Assembly (NCBI RefSeq): GCF_000719265.1
Contig: NZ_JOFL01000021.1
Location: 1 to 64,000 of the forward strand
Direction: 5' to 3'
Length of the DNA: 64,000 nt
Source of the DNA: Streptomyces roseoverticillatus
GTDB taxonomy: Bacteria > Actinomycetota > Actinomycetes > Streptomycetales > Streptomycetaceae
Shown here: positions 27,420-35,228 of the stretch, one piece after another
How the letters are laid out: every line of letters begins with the position of its first letter
Position numbering within the stretch: the first letter of the stretch is position 1
Notes under the pieces: model-generated
What the model saw: the letters and a program-made list of their open reading frames with translations, nothing else
The model's database searches: none
What the model was told of the DNA's origin: nothing
Program-made: the position numbers and the translations under genes

Positions 27420-28691
27420 GTGTGCCCCATGGCGGACCACAGAACGGACGGCGGCGAGACGCACGCCGGAGCGGAAGACCGGCGGCTGACCACGCGCGAG
27501 GTCGCCGAGCGGCTCGGCGTGAAGCCGGAGACGGTCTACGCGTACGTCAGCCGCGGCCAGCTCAGCAGCCGCCGCGGCCCCGGCGGGCGCAGCAGCACCT
27601 TCGACGCGCGCGAGGTGGACGCCCTCCTGCGGCGCAGCAGGCGCGAGACGGCGTTCGGCGGCGAGACGGCGATCCGTACGGGCATCACCCTCATCGACAA
27701 GGACCGGTACTACTACCGGGGGGTGGACGCCACCGCCCTGGCGGAGCGGTACACGTACGAAGAGGTCGCGGACTGGCTGTGGACGGGCCGGCTGCGGCGC
27801 GGCACGCGGTTCACCGCCCCGCACGACGCGCTGATCGCGGCGCTCCGCGCCGTGGGCTCCCTGCCCGCGCACGGCGGGCCCGCCGACCGGCTGCGGGTGG
27901 CCGCGATCGCGGCGGCCGCCGCCGACCCGCTGCGCTTCGACCTCTCGCCGCAGGCCGTGCTCGGCACCGCGCGCGGCCTGATCCCCACGCTGGTCGACGC
28001 CCTGCCGGCCGCCGGGCCGCTGCCCCGGGAGGACGGCGGCGGGCCGCTGCCCCGCCGGCTGTGGTCACGGCTGACCGCGCAGGCACCCGACGAGGCGTCA
28101 CTGCGCGCCCTGGAGGCGGCTCTCGTGCTGCTCATCGACCACGACCTGGCCGCGTCCACGCTCGCGGTGCGGGTCGCCGCCTCGGCCCGTTCCCACCCCT
28201 ACGCGGTCGTCACGGCCGGCCTCGGCGTCGTGGAGAGCCCGCTGCACGGCGCCGCGAGCGGGCTGGCGCACCGGATGCTGACGGAGGTGCTGGAGCGGGG
28301 CAGCGCGGGCGCGGTCGTGGCCGACCACCTGCGCGGCGGGCGCCGCGTGCCCGGCCTCGGCCACCGGCTCTACAAGGGGCCCGACCCCCGCGCCACGGCC
28401 CTCTTCGCCCGCCTGGAGGCCGTGCCGGCCGCAGCCGGAGCCCTCGCGGCGGCACGGGAGGTCGAGGCGACGACGGCCCGGCACGTACCCCTGCACGCCA
28501 ACGTGGACCTCGCCCTGGCCGTGCTGTCCGTCTCCTCGCAGATGCCGCCCGAGGCCGGGGAGACCGTCTTCGCGGTGGCCCGTACGGCCGGCTGGATCGC
28601 GCACGCCCTGGAGGAGTACGCGGAGCGCCCCATGCGGATGCGGCCTTCGGGCGAGTACGCCGGCCCCACGCCGCCCCAGCCCCTGCCCTGA
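27420..28691 (+). CDS. Citrate synthase with N-terminal helix-turn-helix domain
   Basis: A 423-residue fusion. Residues about 25-75 form a MerR/excisionase-type helix-turn-helix (LTTREVAERLGVKPETVYAYVSRGQLSS... then FDAREVDALLRR). The remainder is a citrate synthase with IDHDLAASTLAVR, ESPLHGAASGLAH and GLGHRLYKGPDPR in the positions of the catalytic histidine segments. A GTG at 27420 has AGAGGGG eight bases upstream; an ATG three codons on is the alternative. The catalytic motifs look intact, so it may be an enzyme that also reports to DNA. It diverges from the other citrate synthase. Confidence 0.88.
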   Translation: MCPMADHRTDGGETHAGAEDRRLTTREVAERLGVKPETVYAYVSRGQLSSRRGPGGRSSTFDAREVDALLRRSRRETAFGGETAIRTGITLIDKDRYYYRGVDATALAERYTYEEVADWLWTGRLRRGTRFTAPHDALIAALRAVGSLPAHGGPADRLRVAAIAAAAADPLRFDLSPQAVLGTARGLIPTLVDALPAAGPLPREDGGGPLPRRLWSRLTAQAPDEASLRALEAALVLLIDHDLAASTLAVRVAASARSHPYAVVTAGLGVVESPLHGAASGLAHRMLTEVLERGSAGAVVADHLRGGRRVPGLGHRLYKGPDPRATALFARLEAVPAAAGALAAAREVEATTARHVPLHANVDLALAVLSVSSQMPPEAGETVFAVARTAGWIAHALEEYAERPMRMRPSGEYAGPTPPQPLP

Positions 28692-28770
28692 CGCCTCCCC
28701 AAGGAACTCTTTCAGGCCACCCCACGGACTTCAGCCGTCCCGGCCGTCCCGTCACACGAACACCGGAAAC

Positions 28771-28789
28771 TCAGGTTAGGCTTACCTTC
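28771..28789. promoter_or_regulatory. Iron box (DmdR1/IdeR-type operator)
   Basis: TCAGGTTAGGCTTACCTTC matches 15 of 19 positions of the Streptomyces iron-box consensus. It ends one base before the GTG start. TAGGCT (28777-28782) inside it fits a -10 element, so bound repressor would cover the promoter. Confidence 0.75.
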
Positions 28790-29761
28790 GTGAGTACGTG
28801 CGCGACCGCCTCCCGCCAGCTCGCCGAGCCCCTGGCCGGCACCGCCGCCACCGCGCGGACGTGGCTGCTCGTCGAGCAGCCCGGGCCCTGGGGTGCGGAC
28901 GCACTGACCGCGAGCCACCTCGACCCCGCCGTCGGGCAGGCGCTGGACGCGGCCGCGGAAGGCACAGGCGTCCGCATCGCGCTGATCCGCCGCCCCGGCC
29001 GGCACGCCGACTGCCACCAGCCCGGCACCCACCGGGTGTTCGCCGCCCACACCGCCCCGGGCCGCTCCTGGATCCGCACCGCCGCGATCCCCGACCCCGC
29101 GGAGCTGACCCGGCTGGACCTCGCCGCACTCGGCGCGGGCGAGCACGGCGGCCTGTGGGAGGCCTACGACGGCGACCCGCTGGTGTTCGTGTGCACCAAC
29201 GGCAAGCGCGACCGCTGCTGCGCCCTGCTGGGCCGTCCCCTCGCCGCCGAGCTGGCCGCGTCCGGGGCGGAGGCGTGGGAGGTCACCCACATCGGCGGCC
29301 ACCGCTTCTCCCCGACGCTCTTCGTCCTCCCGTACGGCTACGCGTACGGCCGGGTCACCGCCCACGGCGTCAAGGACGTCCTGGAGGCGGTGCGCGACCG
29401 CCGGATCGTCACCGGCGACTGCCGCGGCCGCTCGGCCTGGGAGCGCCCGGCCCAGGCGGCCGAGCTGGCGGTGCGCGAACTGACCGGCGAGGAGGACGCG
29501 GACGCCTTCGACGTGACGCGCACCGAGGGCGCGGCGCCGCACTGGTCGGTGACCGTCGCCCACACCGACGGCCGGGCCTGGCGGGTGGCCGTCGAACAGG
29601 GCGCCGCGGAGCCCGCCCGGCCGGAGAGCTGCGGACGTGCTCCCGGCACGCCCGCACGGATGGACGTCATATCCGTCACTCCCCTCCGTACGGACGTCCC
29701 CGCGGAGGCGCTGATCGGTCCGCGCCCTTCCCGCCCGGGTACCTTCAGCCCGCGTTCTTGA
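28790..29761 (+). CDS. Sucraseferredoxin/Apd1-like thioredoxin-fold 2Fe-2S protein
   Basis: A 323-residue protein of the sucrase/ferredoxin-like family (PF06999 type). Yeast Apd1 of this family uses two cysteines and two histidines as cluster ligands; the same spacing is present here as C135-x8-C144 (CTNGKRDRCC) and H167-x3-H171 (HIGGHRF). A redox role is likely. The GTG start lies 7 bases after a -10-like TAGGCT and has no ribosome site, suggesting a leaderless mRNA. An iron box covers the promoter, so expression should rise when iron is low. The 3' end overlaps the convergent binding-protein gene by 17 bp. Confidence 0.85.
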   Translation: MSTCATASRQLAEPLAGTAATARTWLLVEQPGPWGADALTASHLDPAVGQALDAAAEGTGVRIALIRRPGRHADCHQPGTHRVFAAHTAPGRSWIRTAAIPDPAELTRLDLAALGAGEHGGLWEAYDGDPLVFVCTNGKRDRCCALLGRPLAAELAASGAEAWEVTHIGGHRFSPTLFVLPYGYAYGRVTAHGVKDVLEAVRDRRIVTGDCRGRSAWERPAQAAELAVRELTGEEDADAFDVTRTEGAAPHWSVTVAHTDGRAWRVAVEQGAAEPARPESCGRAPGTPARMDVISVTPLRTDVPAEALIGPRPSRPGTFSPRS

Positions 29762-30803
29762 CGAACTCCGTGGTGTAGGTCTTCTGCAGGTCCACCTTGG
29801 CGCCCTTGAGGTCGGGGTTGAACGACTTGAGCACCTCGTGGACCGTCCGGGGCCCGTCCTCGGGCATCACTCCGTCCTTGGTGAACATCGGCAGGGTGTT
29901 CTTGATCGCCTGGACGTAGAGGTCCTTGCCGGCCTTCGCGTAGTCGTCGGGCATCTTGGCCGCGATCTCCTCCGGGGTGTGCTCGGACATCCATCCGAGG
30001 GTCTTCACGAAGGCGTTGGCGAGCTTCTGCACCACCTCCTTGTGGTCGTTGACCCAGCTGGTGTTCATGTAGAGGCTGGACGCCGGGTAGAGGCCGCCGA
30101 GCGCCGCCCGCGACCCCTCGGGGGTGCGCATGTCGACGAGCACCTTGCCGGCGTCCTTGGCGAGGATCTGCGCGACCGTCGGGTCGGTGGTCATCCCGCC
30201 GTCGATGGAGCCCTGCTGGAGTGCGGAGATGAAGGTCTGCCCCGCGCCGACGGCCACCGGCGTGAAGTCGCTGACCTTCACTCCGTTCTTCACCGCCAGG
30301 TACTTCGTCAGGAAGTCGGTGGAGGAGCCGAGCCCGGTGACGCCGAGCTTCTTCCCCTTGAAGTCCTTGGGCGAGGCCAGTTCGCCCGCGGCCTTCTTCG
30401 AGACGACCTCGACCTCCCCCGGCGTCTGTGCGAGCTGGACCACGGACTCCACCTGCTTGCCCTTCACCTGCAGGTCGAGCGTGTGGTCGTAGAAGCCGAC
30501 CACACCCTGGACCTCACCGGAGACGAGGGCGGTGGTGGCCTGGACGCCCGCGGGCTCGGTGAGCAGGTCGACGGTGACGCCCTCCTCCTGGAAGTAGCCG
30601 AGCCGCTGGGTGAGGACCGCCGGCAGGTAGATGACCTTGTCCAGGCCGCCGACCATGATCTTGACGATGTCACCCTTCGCCGCTTCGAGCGCCGGGTTCG
30701 GCTTGTTCGTCGACGACTCGTCGGCACACCCGGCCAGGGTCAGGCACATCACCGCCGCGACGGCGCCCACGCGGGCTCCGGCGGTCTTGCTGAACGTACG
30801 CAT
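29745..30803 (-). CDS. ABC transporter substrate-binding lipoprotein (NMT1/SsuA-like)
   Basis: A 352-residue exported solute-binding protein with a lipoprotein signal (CLTLAGC, lipid-anchored cysteine at 26). The fold matches the NMT1/ThiY/SsuA group: LGYFQEEGVTVDLL near the start, SGEVQGVVGFYDH, and GVTGLGSSTDFLTKYL in the second lobe. Substrates of this group include pyrimidine precursors, sulfonates and nitrate analogues; this one cannot be assigned. It is the last gene of an importer set (ATPase, permease, binding protein), separated from the permease by 115 bp, so it may have its own promoter. Confidence 0.88.
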   Translation of the reverse strand: MRTFSKTAGARVGAVAAVMCLTLAGCADESSTNKPNPALEAAKGDIVKIMVGGLDKVIYLPAVLTQRLGYFQEEGVTVDLLTEPAGVQATTALVSGEVQGVVGFYDHTLDLQVKGKQVESVVQLAQTPGEVEVVSKKAAGELASPKDFKGKKLGVTGLGSSTDFLTKYLAVKNGVKVSDFTPVAVGAGQTFISALQQGSIDGGMTTDPTVAQILAKDAGKVLVDMRTPEGSRAALGGLYPASSLYMNTSWVNDHKEVVQKLANAFVKTLGWMSEHTPEEIAAKMPDDYAKAGKDLYVQAIKNTLPMFTKDGVMPEDGPRTVHEVLKSFNPDLKGAKVDLQKTYTTEFVKNAG

Positions 30804-30918
30804 CGCTGTTCCTTACGGTCGGTGGTTCGCGGGGGACGAACAGGACGTGCAGGACGTGCTGGGGGGTGTGGGGATGCGGTGGGGGGGCAGTGGGGCGGGA
30901 CGGGGCGGCGGCGTGCCG

Positions 30919-31797
30919 CTACTCCCCCGACCCGGAATCGCCCGGCTTCCAGCGGAAGAGCCGCTTCTCGGCGAAGGTCAGCAGCCCCTCCGCGAGCAGC
31001 GCGACGACGGCGAGGATGACCATGGCGGCGTACACGCCCGCCGTGTTGAACGTGTTCTGCGACATGGAGACCAGCAACCCGATCCCCTTCGCCGCACCGA
31101 GGTACTCGCCGACGATCGCGCCGATGAGCGCGAAGCCGAAGCTCACGTGCAGGCTGGTGAAGATCCAGGAAGTCGCCGAGGGGATGACGACCTGCAGCGT
31201 CACCCGGCGGTTGCTCGCGCCCAGGATGCGGGCGTTGGCCACCAGATTGCGGTCGACCTCGCGGGCGCCCTGGAAAGCGTTGAAGAACACGGGGAAGAAG
31301 ACCAGGACGACCGCCGACGCGACCTTGGAGGCAGGCCCCAGCCCGAAGAGGATCAGGAAGATCGGCACGAGGGCGATCCTCGGCAGCGCGTTGAGGACCT
31401 TGATGTACGGACTGAAGACGTCGGCCAGGAAGCGCACCCGGCCGAGCCCGATCCCGAGCACCACGCCGCCGGCCACGCCGAACACCCAGCCGAGCAGGGC
31501 CTCGTAGAGCGTGTACCAGATCTGCTCGCCGAGCGAGCCCTGCGGAGTGCCGTGGAGCGTCCACTGGACGATCTGGTCCCAGATCCTCGTCGGCATCGAG
31601 AAGTAGAACGGATCGATGACGCCGTTGCGGGCCATCAGCTCCCACGCGACCAGCACGACGACGAGCACGAGCACCCGCGCCGCGTACACGGTGAGCCTGC
31701 GCTGACGCGCGGCCTTCGCGCGGGCCGAAGCCCGGCCGACGGCCGGAGCCGTGGGGGCGATGGGGGCGCCGACGGATTCGACGGACTCAAGCGACAC
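30919..31797 (-). CDS. ABC transporter permease (SsuC/TauC-like)
   Basis: A 292-residue BPD-type inner-membrane permease with about six transmembrane segments. The cytoplasmic EAA loop reads GAREVDRNLVANARILGASNRRV, which docks the ATPase. I chose a GTG at 31797, eight bases after GAGAGGGG; an upstream GTG at 31815 is possible. It overlaps the ATPase gene by 11 bp, showing tight coupling, and precedes the binding-protein gene. Confidence 0.88.
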   Translation of the reverse strand: MSLESVESVGAPIAPTAPAVGRASARAKAARQRRLTVYAARVLVLVVVLVAWELMARNGVIDPFYFSMPTRIWDQIVQWTLHGTPQGSLGEQIWYTLYEALLGWVFGVAGGVVLGIGLGRVRFLADVFSPYIKVLNALPRIALVPIFLILFGLGPASKVASAVVLVFFPVFFNAFQGAREVDRNLVANARILGASNRRVTLQVVIPSATSWIFTSLHVSFGFALIGAIVGEYLGAAKGIGLLVSMSQNTFNTAGVYAAMVILAVVALLAEGLLTFAEKRLFRWKPGDSGSGE

Positions 31798-32626
31798 GGG
31801 AGGCACCCCTCTCACGGGTGATGCGGACCTCTTCGCCGAGGGAGGACCAGATCTCGCGGTAGATCTCCACGAACTCGGGCTCCAGGCGGATGGCTTCGAC
31901 CTTGCGCGGGCGCGGCAGCCGTACGGGGAAGACCTGCTTGACGGTCGCCGGTCCGGCGGTCATCACGACGACCTTGTCGGCGAGGGCGATCGCCTCCTCG
32001 AGGTCGTGGGTGACGAAGACGACGGAAGCGGCCGGTCCACCGTGGGAGCCGCCCCACAGCTCCAGCAGCTCGTCCGACATCAGGGCCCGCGTCTGTACGT
32101 CGAGCGCCGAGAAGGGCTCGTCCATCAGGAGGATCGCCGGGTCGCACACGAAGGTCTGGGCGAGCGCGACGCGCTTGCGCTGGCCGCCGGAGAGCTGGTG
32201 CGGATAGCGGTCGGCGAAGGACGCGAGCCCTACCCGGCCGAGCCAGTCGCGCGCCCGCTCCCGCGCCTCGGCCCTGGGCACGCCGCGGAAGCGCGGCCCG
32301 GCCGTCACGTTGGACAGCACCGTCCGCCAGGGGAAGACGGCGTCCTGCTGGAAGACGAAGCCGACTTCCGGCCGGATTCCGGTCACCGGCTCGCCGCCGA
32401 CCAGCACCTCGCCCTCGGTCGGCTCCTCCAGGCCGCTGACCAGGGTGAGCGTGGTGGACTTCCCGCAGCCGGTCGGGCCGACGACCGCCACGAACTCGCC
32501 CTGCTCCACGGTCAGGCCGAGATCCCGTACGGCGGTGTGCGAGGCGCCCGACGGCGTACGGAACACCTTGCTCGCGCCGCGCAGCTCGATCGCCGGTACG
32601 TGGCCCGGCGGGGTGCCACTGATCAT
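31787..32626 (-). CDS. ABC transporter ATP-binding protein (SsuB/TauB-like)
   Basis: A 279-residue nucleotide-binding subunit. Walker A is GPTGCGKST (about 50-58), the Q-loop is QQDAVFPW, the signature is LSGGQRKRVALAQ, Walker B is ILLMDEPFSALD and the switch histidine is VTHDLEEA. Sequence and order match nitrate/sulfonate/taurine-type importers. The ATG at 32626 has AGGAG about ten bases upstream. It diverges from a CitA/CitB-type two-component system, which is the likely regulator. Confidence 0.9.
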   Translation of the reverse strand: MISGTPPGHVPAIELRGASKVFRTPSGASHTAVRDLGLTVEQGEFVAVVGPTGCGKSTTLTLVSGLEEPTEGEVLVGGEPVTGIRPEVGFVFQQDAVFPWRTVLSNVTAGPRFRGVPRAEARERARDWLGRVGLASFADRYPHQLSGGQRKRVALAQTFVCDPAILLMDEPFSALDVQTRALMSDELLELWGGSHGGPAASVVFVTHDLEEAIALADKVVVMTAGPATVKQVFPVRLPRPRKVEAIRLEPEFVEIYREIWSSLGEEVRITRERGASRVA

Positions 32627-32698
32627 GCTTGCCGTCTCCTCCTGTGCAGGTTTCCGGCCAAGGGGGTGGCCGGTGCTGGAGGCTAGATGTGACGTGTG

Positions 32699-32776
32699 GC
32701 GCACAGACAGCCTTGTGAGCGCTGTGCGGCTTGAGTGCACGAACCCTGTTCTGCTCGTTTTGCGCGCGGTAGAACA
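32699..32776. promoter_or_regulatory. Two inverted repeats between importer and two-component genes
   Basis: GCGCACAG (32699) pairs with CTGTGCG (32722), and TGTTCT (32747-32752) pairs exactly with AGAACA (32771-32776) over an 18-base spacer. Both lie in the 195-bp divergent promoter region and are candidate sites for the adjacent response regulator. Confidence 0.4.
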
Positions 32777-32821
32777 ACAAAGAGCGACGAAGGCGCCACG
32801 GAAGATGACGCCGGAGGCGCA

Positions 32822-34486
32822 ATGAAGACCACGACGACCGGCAGGAGGGGGACCCGCATGCGCCCCCGCTGGCCGCGCCGTGTCTTCGCCCAAGTGCTGC
32901 TCGTCCAGCTGCTGATCATCACCGGGGTCACCGGGCTCGCCGCCGGCCTCTTCCTCGCGCCCCTGGCAGCCCAGCTCGACGACCAGGCCGAGCACCGGGC
33001 CCTGACCATCGCCCGGGCCACCGCGGCCCAGCCCGGCATCGCGCACAGCCTGCTGGCCGGGCCGCCCTCCCCCGGCGGGCCCGTGCAGGCCGACGCCGAG
33101 CGCATCCGGCTGGCCACCGGCGCGAGTTACGTCGTGGTCGTCGACACCCGCGGCATCCGCTACTCCCACACCGTCCCGGAGCGGATCGGGGAGCGCGTCA
33201 GCACCGACCCCGGCAGCGTCCTCGGCGGCCGGGAGTGGACGGGCATCGAGCGCGGCACCCTCGGCCGCTCCGCGCGCGGCAAGGTGCCCCTGCGCGACGG
33301 CGAGGGAGCCGTCGTCGGCGCCGTCTCCGTCGGCATCGCCTATGACGACGTGCACGCCCTGCTGCTGCGGGCCGTGCCGGACATCGTCACGTATGCCGGT
33401 GCGGCCCTCGGCGTGGGCGCGATCGCCGCGATCGCCGCCTCCCGCCGGCTGCGCAAGCGCACCCATGGCATCGAACTCACCGAGATCTCCGCCCTCCTGG
33501 ACGAGCGCGAGGCCATGCTGCACGGCATCCGCGAGGGCGTGGTCGCCCTCGACCGGAACGGCCGCGTCCGCCTGGTCAACGACGCGGCCGCGCGGCTGCT
33601 GGGCATCGGCCGGGACGCCATCGGCCACCCCCTGGACGGCGTGCTGCCGCCCGGCCGCACCACGGACGTGCTGGCCGGCCGGGTGTCGGGCGCCGACCTG
33701 CTGACCGTCCGCGACGGGCGGGTGCTGGTCGTCAACCGCAGGGACACGGCCGGCGGCGGCACCGTGGCGACGCTGCGCGACCGCACCGAGCTGGAGCAGC
33801 TCCGCCGCGAACTCGACGGCACCCGCGGCCTGACGGACGCCCTGCGCGCCCAGGACCACGAGCACGCCAACCGCCTGCACACCATCGCCGGGCTCCTGGA
33901 GCTCGGCCTGTACGAGGAGGCAGCCGACTTCGTCGCCGAGGTCACCGGCGCGCACCGGGCGACGGCCGAGGAGGTCACCGAGCGGGTCCGCGACCCGCTG
34001 GTGGGTGCCCTGCTGGTCGGCAAGAGCGCGGTCGCGGCGGAGCGCGGCGTGGCCCTGCGGGTGAGCCCGGCGACCCGGCTGCCCGACCGGGTCGTGGACC
34101 CGCGCGACCTGGTCACCGTGCTCGGCAACCTCGTGGACAACGCCCTGGACGCGGCGGGGTCCCACCACGCGGCCGGTCCCCCGTTCGTGGAGGTGGAGCT
34201 GCGGGCCGTCGGGGAGACGCTCGTCGTCCGCGTGGCGGACAACGGCCCCGGGGTGCCGGCCGCGGTCCGCGAACTGGTCTTCACCGACGGCTGGTCCACC
34301 AAGGAGGCCGCCCCGCACCGCCGCCGCGGGCTCGGCCTCTCGCTCGTACGGCGGCTGGCCGAGCGGTACGGCGGCTCCGTGCGGGTGGGCGAACGGAAGG
34401 GCGGCGGCGCGGTGTTCACCGTGGAACTGCCCGAAGCGCTGCGTTCACCGCAGCCCAAGCAGCTCACTCGAAGGGGTGAACGATGA
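32822..34486 (+). CDS. Sensor histidine kinase, CitA/DcuS type
   Basis: A 554-residue membrane sensor. There are two membrane helices (about 25-48 and 190-210) around an extracytoplasmic PAS-like CACHE domain (about 50-185), then a cytoplasmic PAS (about 230-330). The SpoOB-type dimerisation helix carries the likely phospho-histidine in AQDHEHANRLHTIAGLLELG. The ATPase domain has NLVDNALDAA, DNGPGVP and RRRGLGLSLVRRL. Relatives sense C4-dicarboxylates, citrate or related acids. The ATG at 32822 follows CGGAGGCGC. The response-regulator gene overlaps by four bases. Confidence 0.92.
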   Translation: MKTTTTGRRGTRMRPRWPRRVFAQVLLVQLLIITGVTGLAAGLFLAPLAAQLDDQAEHRALTIARATAAQPGIAHSLLAGPPSPGGPVQADAERIRLATGASYVVVVDTRGIRYSHTVPERIGERVSTDPGSVLGGREWTGIERGTLGRSARGKVPLRDGEGAVVGAVSVGIAYDDVHALLLRAVPDIVTYAGAALGVGAIAAIAASRRLRKRTHGIELTEISALLDEREAMLHGIREGVVALDRNGRVRLVNDAAARLLGIGRDAIGHPLDGVLPPGRTTDVLAGRVSGADLLTVRDGRVLVVNRRDTAGGGTVATLRDRTELEQLRRELDGTRGLTDALRAQDHEHANRLHTIAGLLELGLYEEAADFVAEVTGAHRATAEEVTERVRDPLVGALLVGKSAVAAERGVALRVSPATRLPDRVVDPRDLVTVLGNLVDNALDAAGSHHAAGPPFVEVELRAVGETLVVRVADNGPGVPAAVRELVFTDGWSTKEAAPHRRRGLGLSLVRRLAERYGGSVRVGERKGGGAVFTVELPEALRSPQPKQLTRRGER

Positions 34487-35160
34487 TCGATGTCCTGGTC
34501 GTGGACGACGACTTCCGCGTCGCCGAGATCAACGCCGCGTACGTGGCGCGGGTCCCCGGCTTCCGCGTCGGCGCCAAGGCCCACAACGCGGCTCAGGCCA
34601 TGGCCGTGCTGGAGAAGGGCGGCATCGACCTGGTGCTGCTGGACCACTTCCTCCCGGACGAGACCGGCCTGTGGCTCGTCCGCCGCCTGCGGCAGCTCGG
34701 CGACCTCACCGACGTGATCATGGTGACGGCGTCGCGCGACATCGCGACCGTCCAGGCGGCCATGCGCTACGGGGCCCTGCAGTACCTCGTCAAGCCGTTC
34801 ACCTTCCCCGGGCTGCGGGTGAAGCTGGAGGCGTACGCGCAGTTGCGCCGTACCCTCGACGACGCGCAGGAAGCGGGGCAGGACCAGGTCGACCGGATCT
34901 TCGGCACGCTGCGCACGGCCGCCACCAGCACCCCGCTGCCGAAGGGCCATTCGGCGCCCACGGCCGAGCTGATACGGCAGGTGCTCTCGGACGCCGCGTC
35001 CCCGCTGTCCGCGCACGAGGTCGCCGCCCGGTCGGGGCTGAGCCGCTCCACGGCACAGCGCTACCTCAAGCGGCTGGAGGAGTCCGGGCGGCTGAGCCTG
35101 ACCCTCAAGTACGGGGAGACGGGCCGCCCTGAGCACCGGTACGCGTGGACGGGGCGGTAG
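34483..35160 (+). CDS. Response regulator, CitB/DcuR type
   Basis: A 225-residue regulator starting in an ATGA overlap with the kinase stop. The receiver (1-120) has acidic residues VVDDDF near the start, the phospho-acceptor Asp in LVLLDHFLPDE and the lysine in LVKPF. The C-terminal helix-turn-helix (about 165-225: LSAHEVAARSGLSRSTAQRYLKRLEESG) is of the CitB kind. The likely targets are the divergent ABC importer and possibly the convergent acetate-type symporter, by position only. Confidence 0.92.
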   Translation: MIDVLVVDDDFRVAEINAAYVARVPGFRVGAKAHNAAQAMAVLEKGGIDLVLLDHFLPDETGLWLVRRLRQLGDLTDVIMVTASRDIATVQAAMRYGALQYLVKPFTFPGLRVKLEAYAQLRRTLDDAQEAGQDQVDRIFGTLRTAATSTPLPKGHSAPTAELIRQVLSDAASPLSAHEVAARSGLSRSTAQRYLKRLEESGRLSLTLKYGETGRPEHRYAWTGR

Positions 35161-35228
35161 CTCCACGACCCGGCGGACCGCGGTGCCGCGACGCGGCTCC
35201 GGTGCCCTCACCGCCTCCGCCTGAGGCG

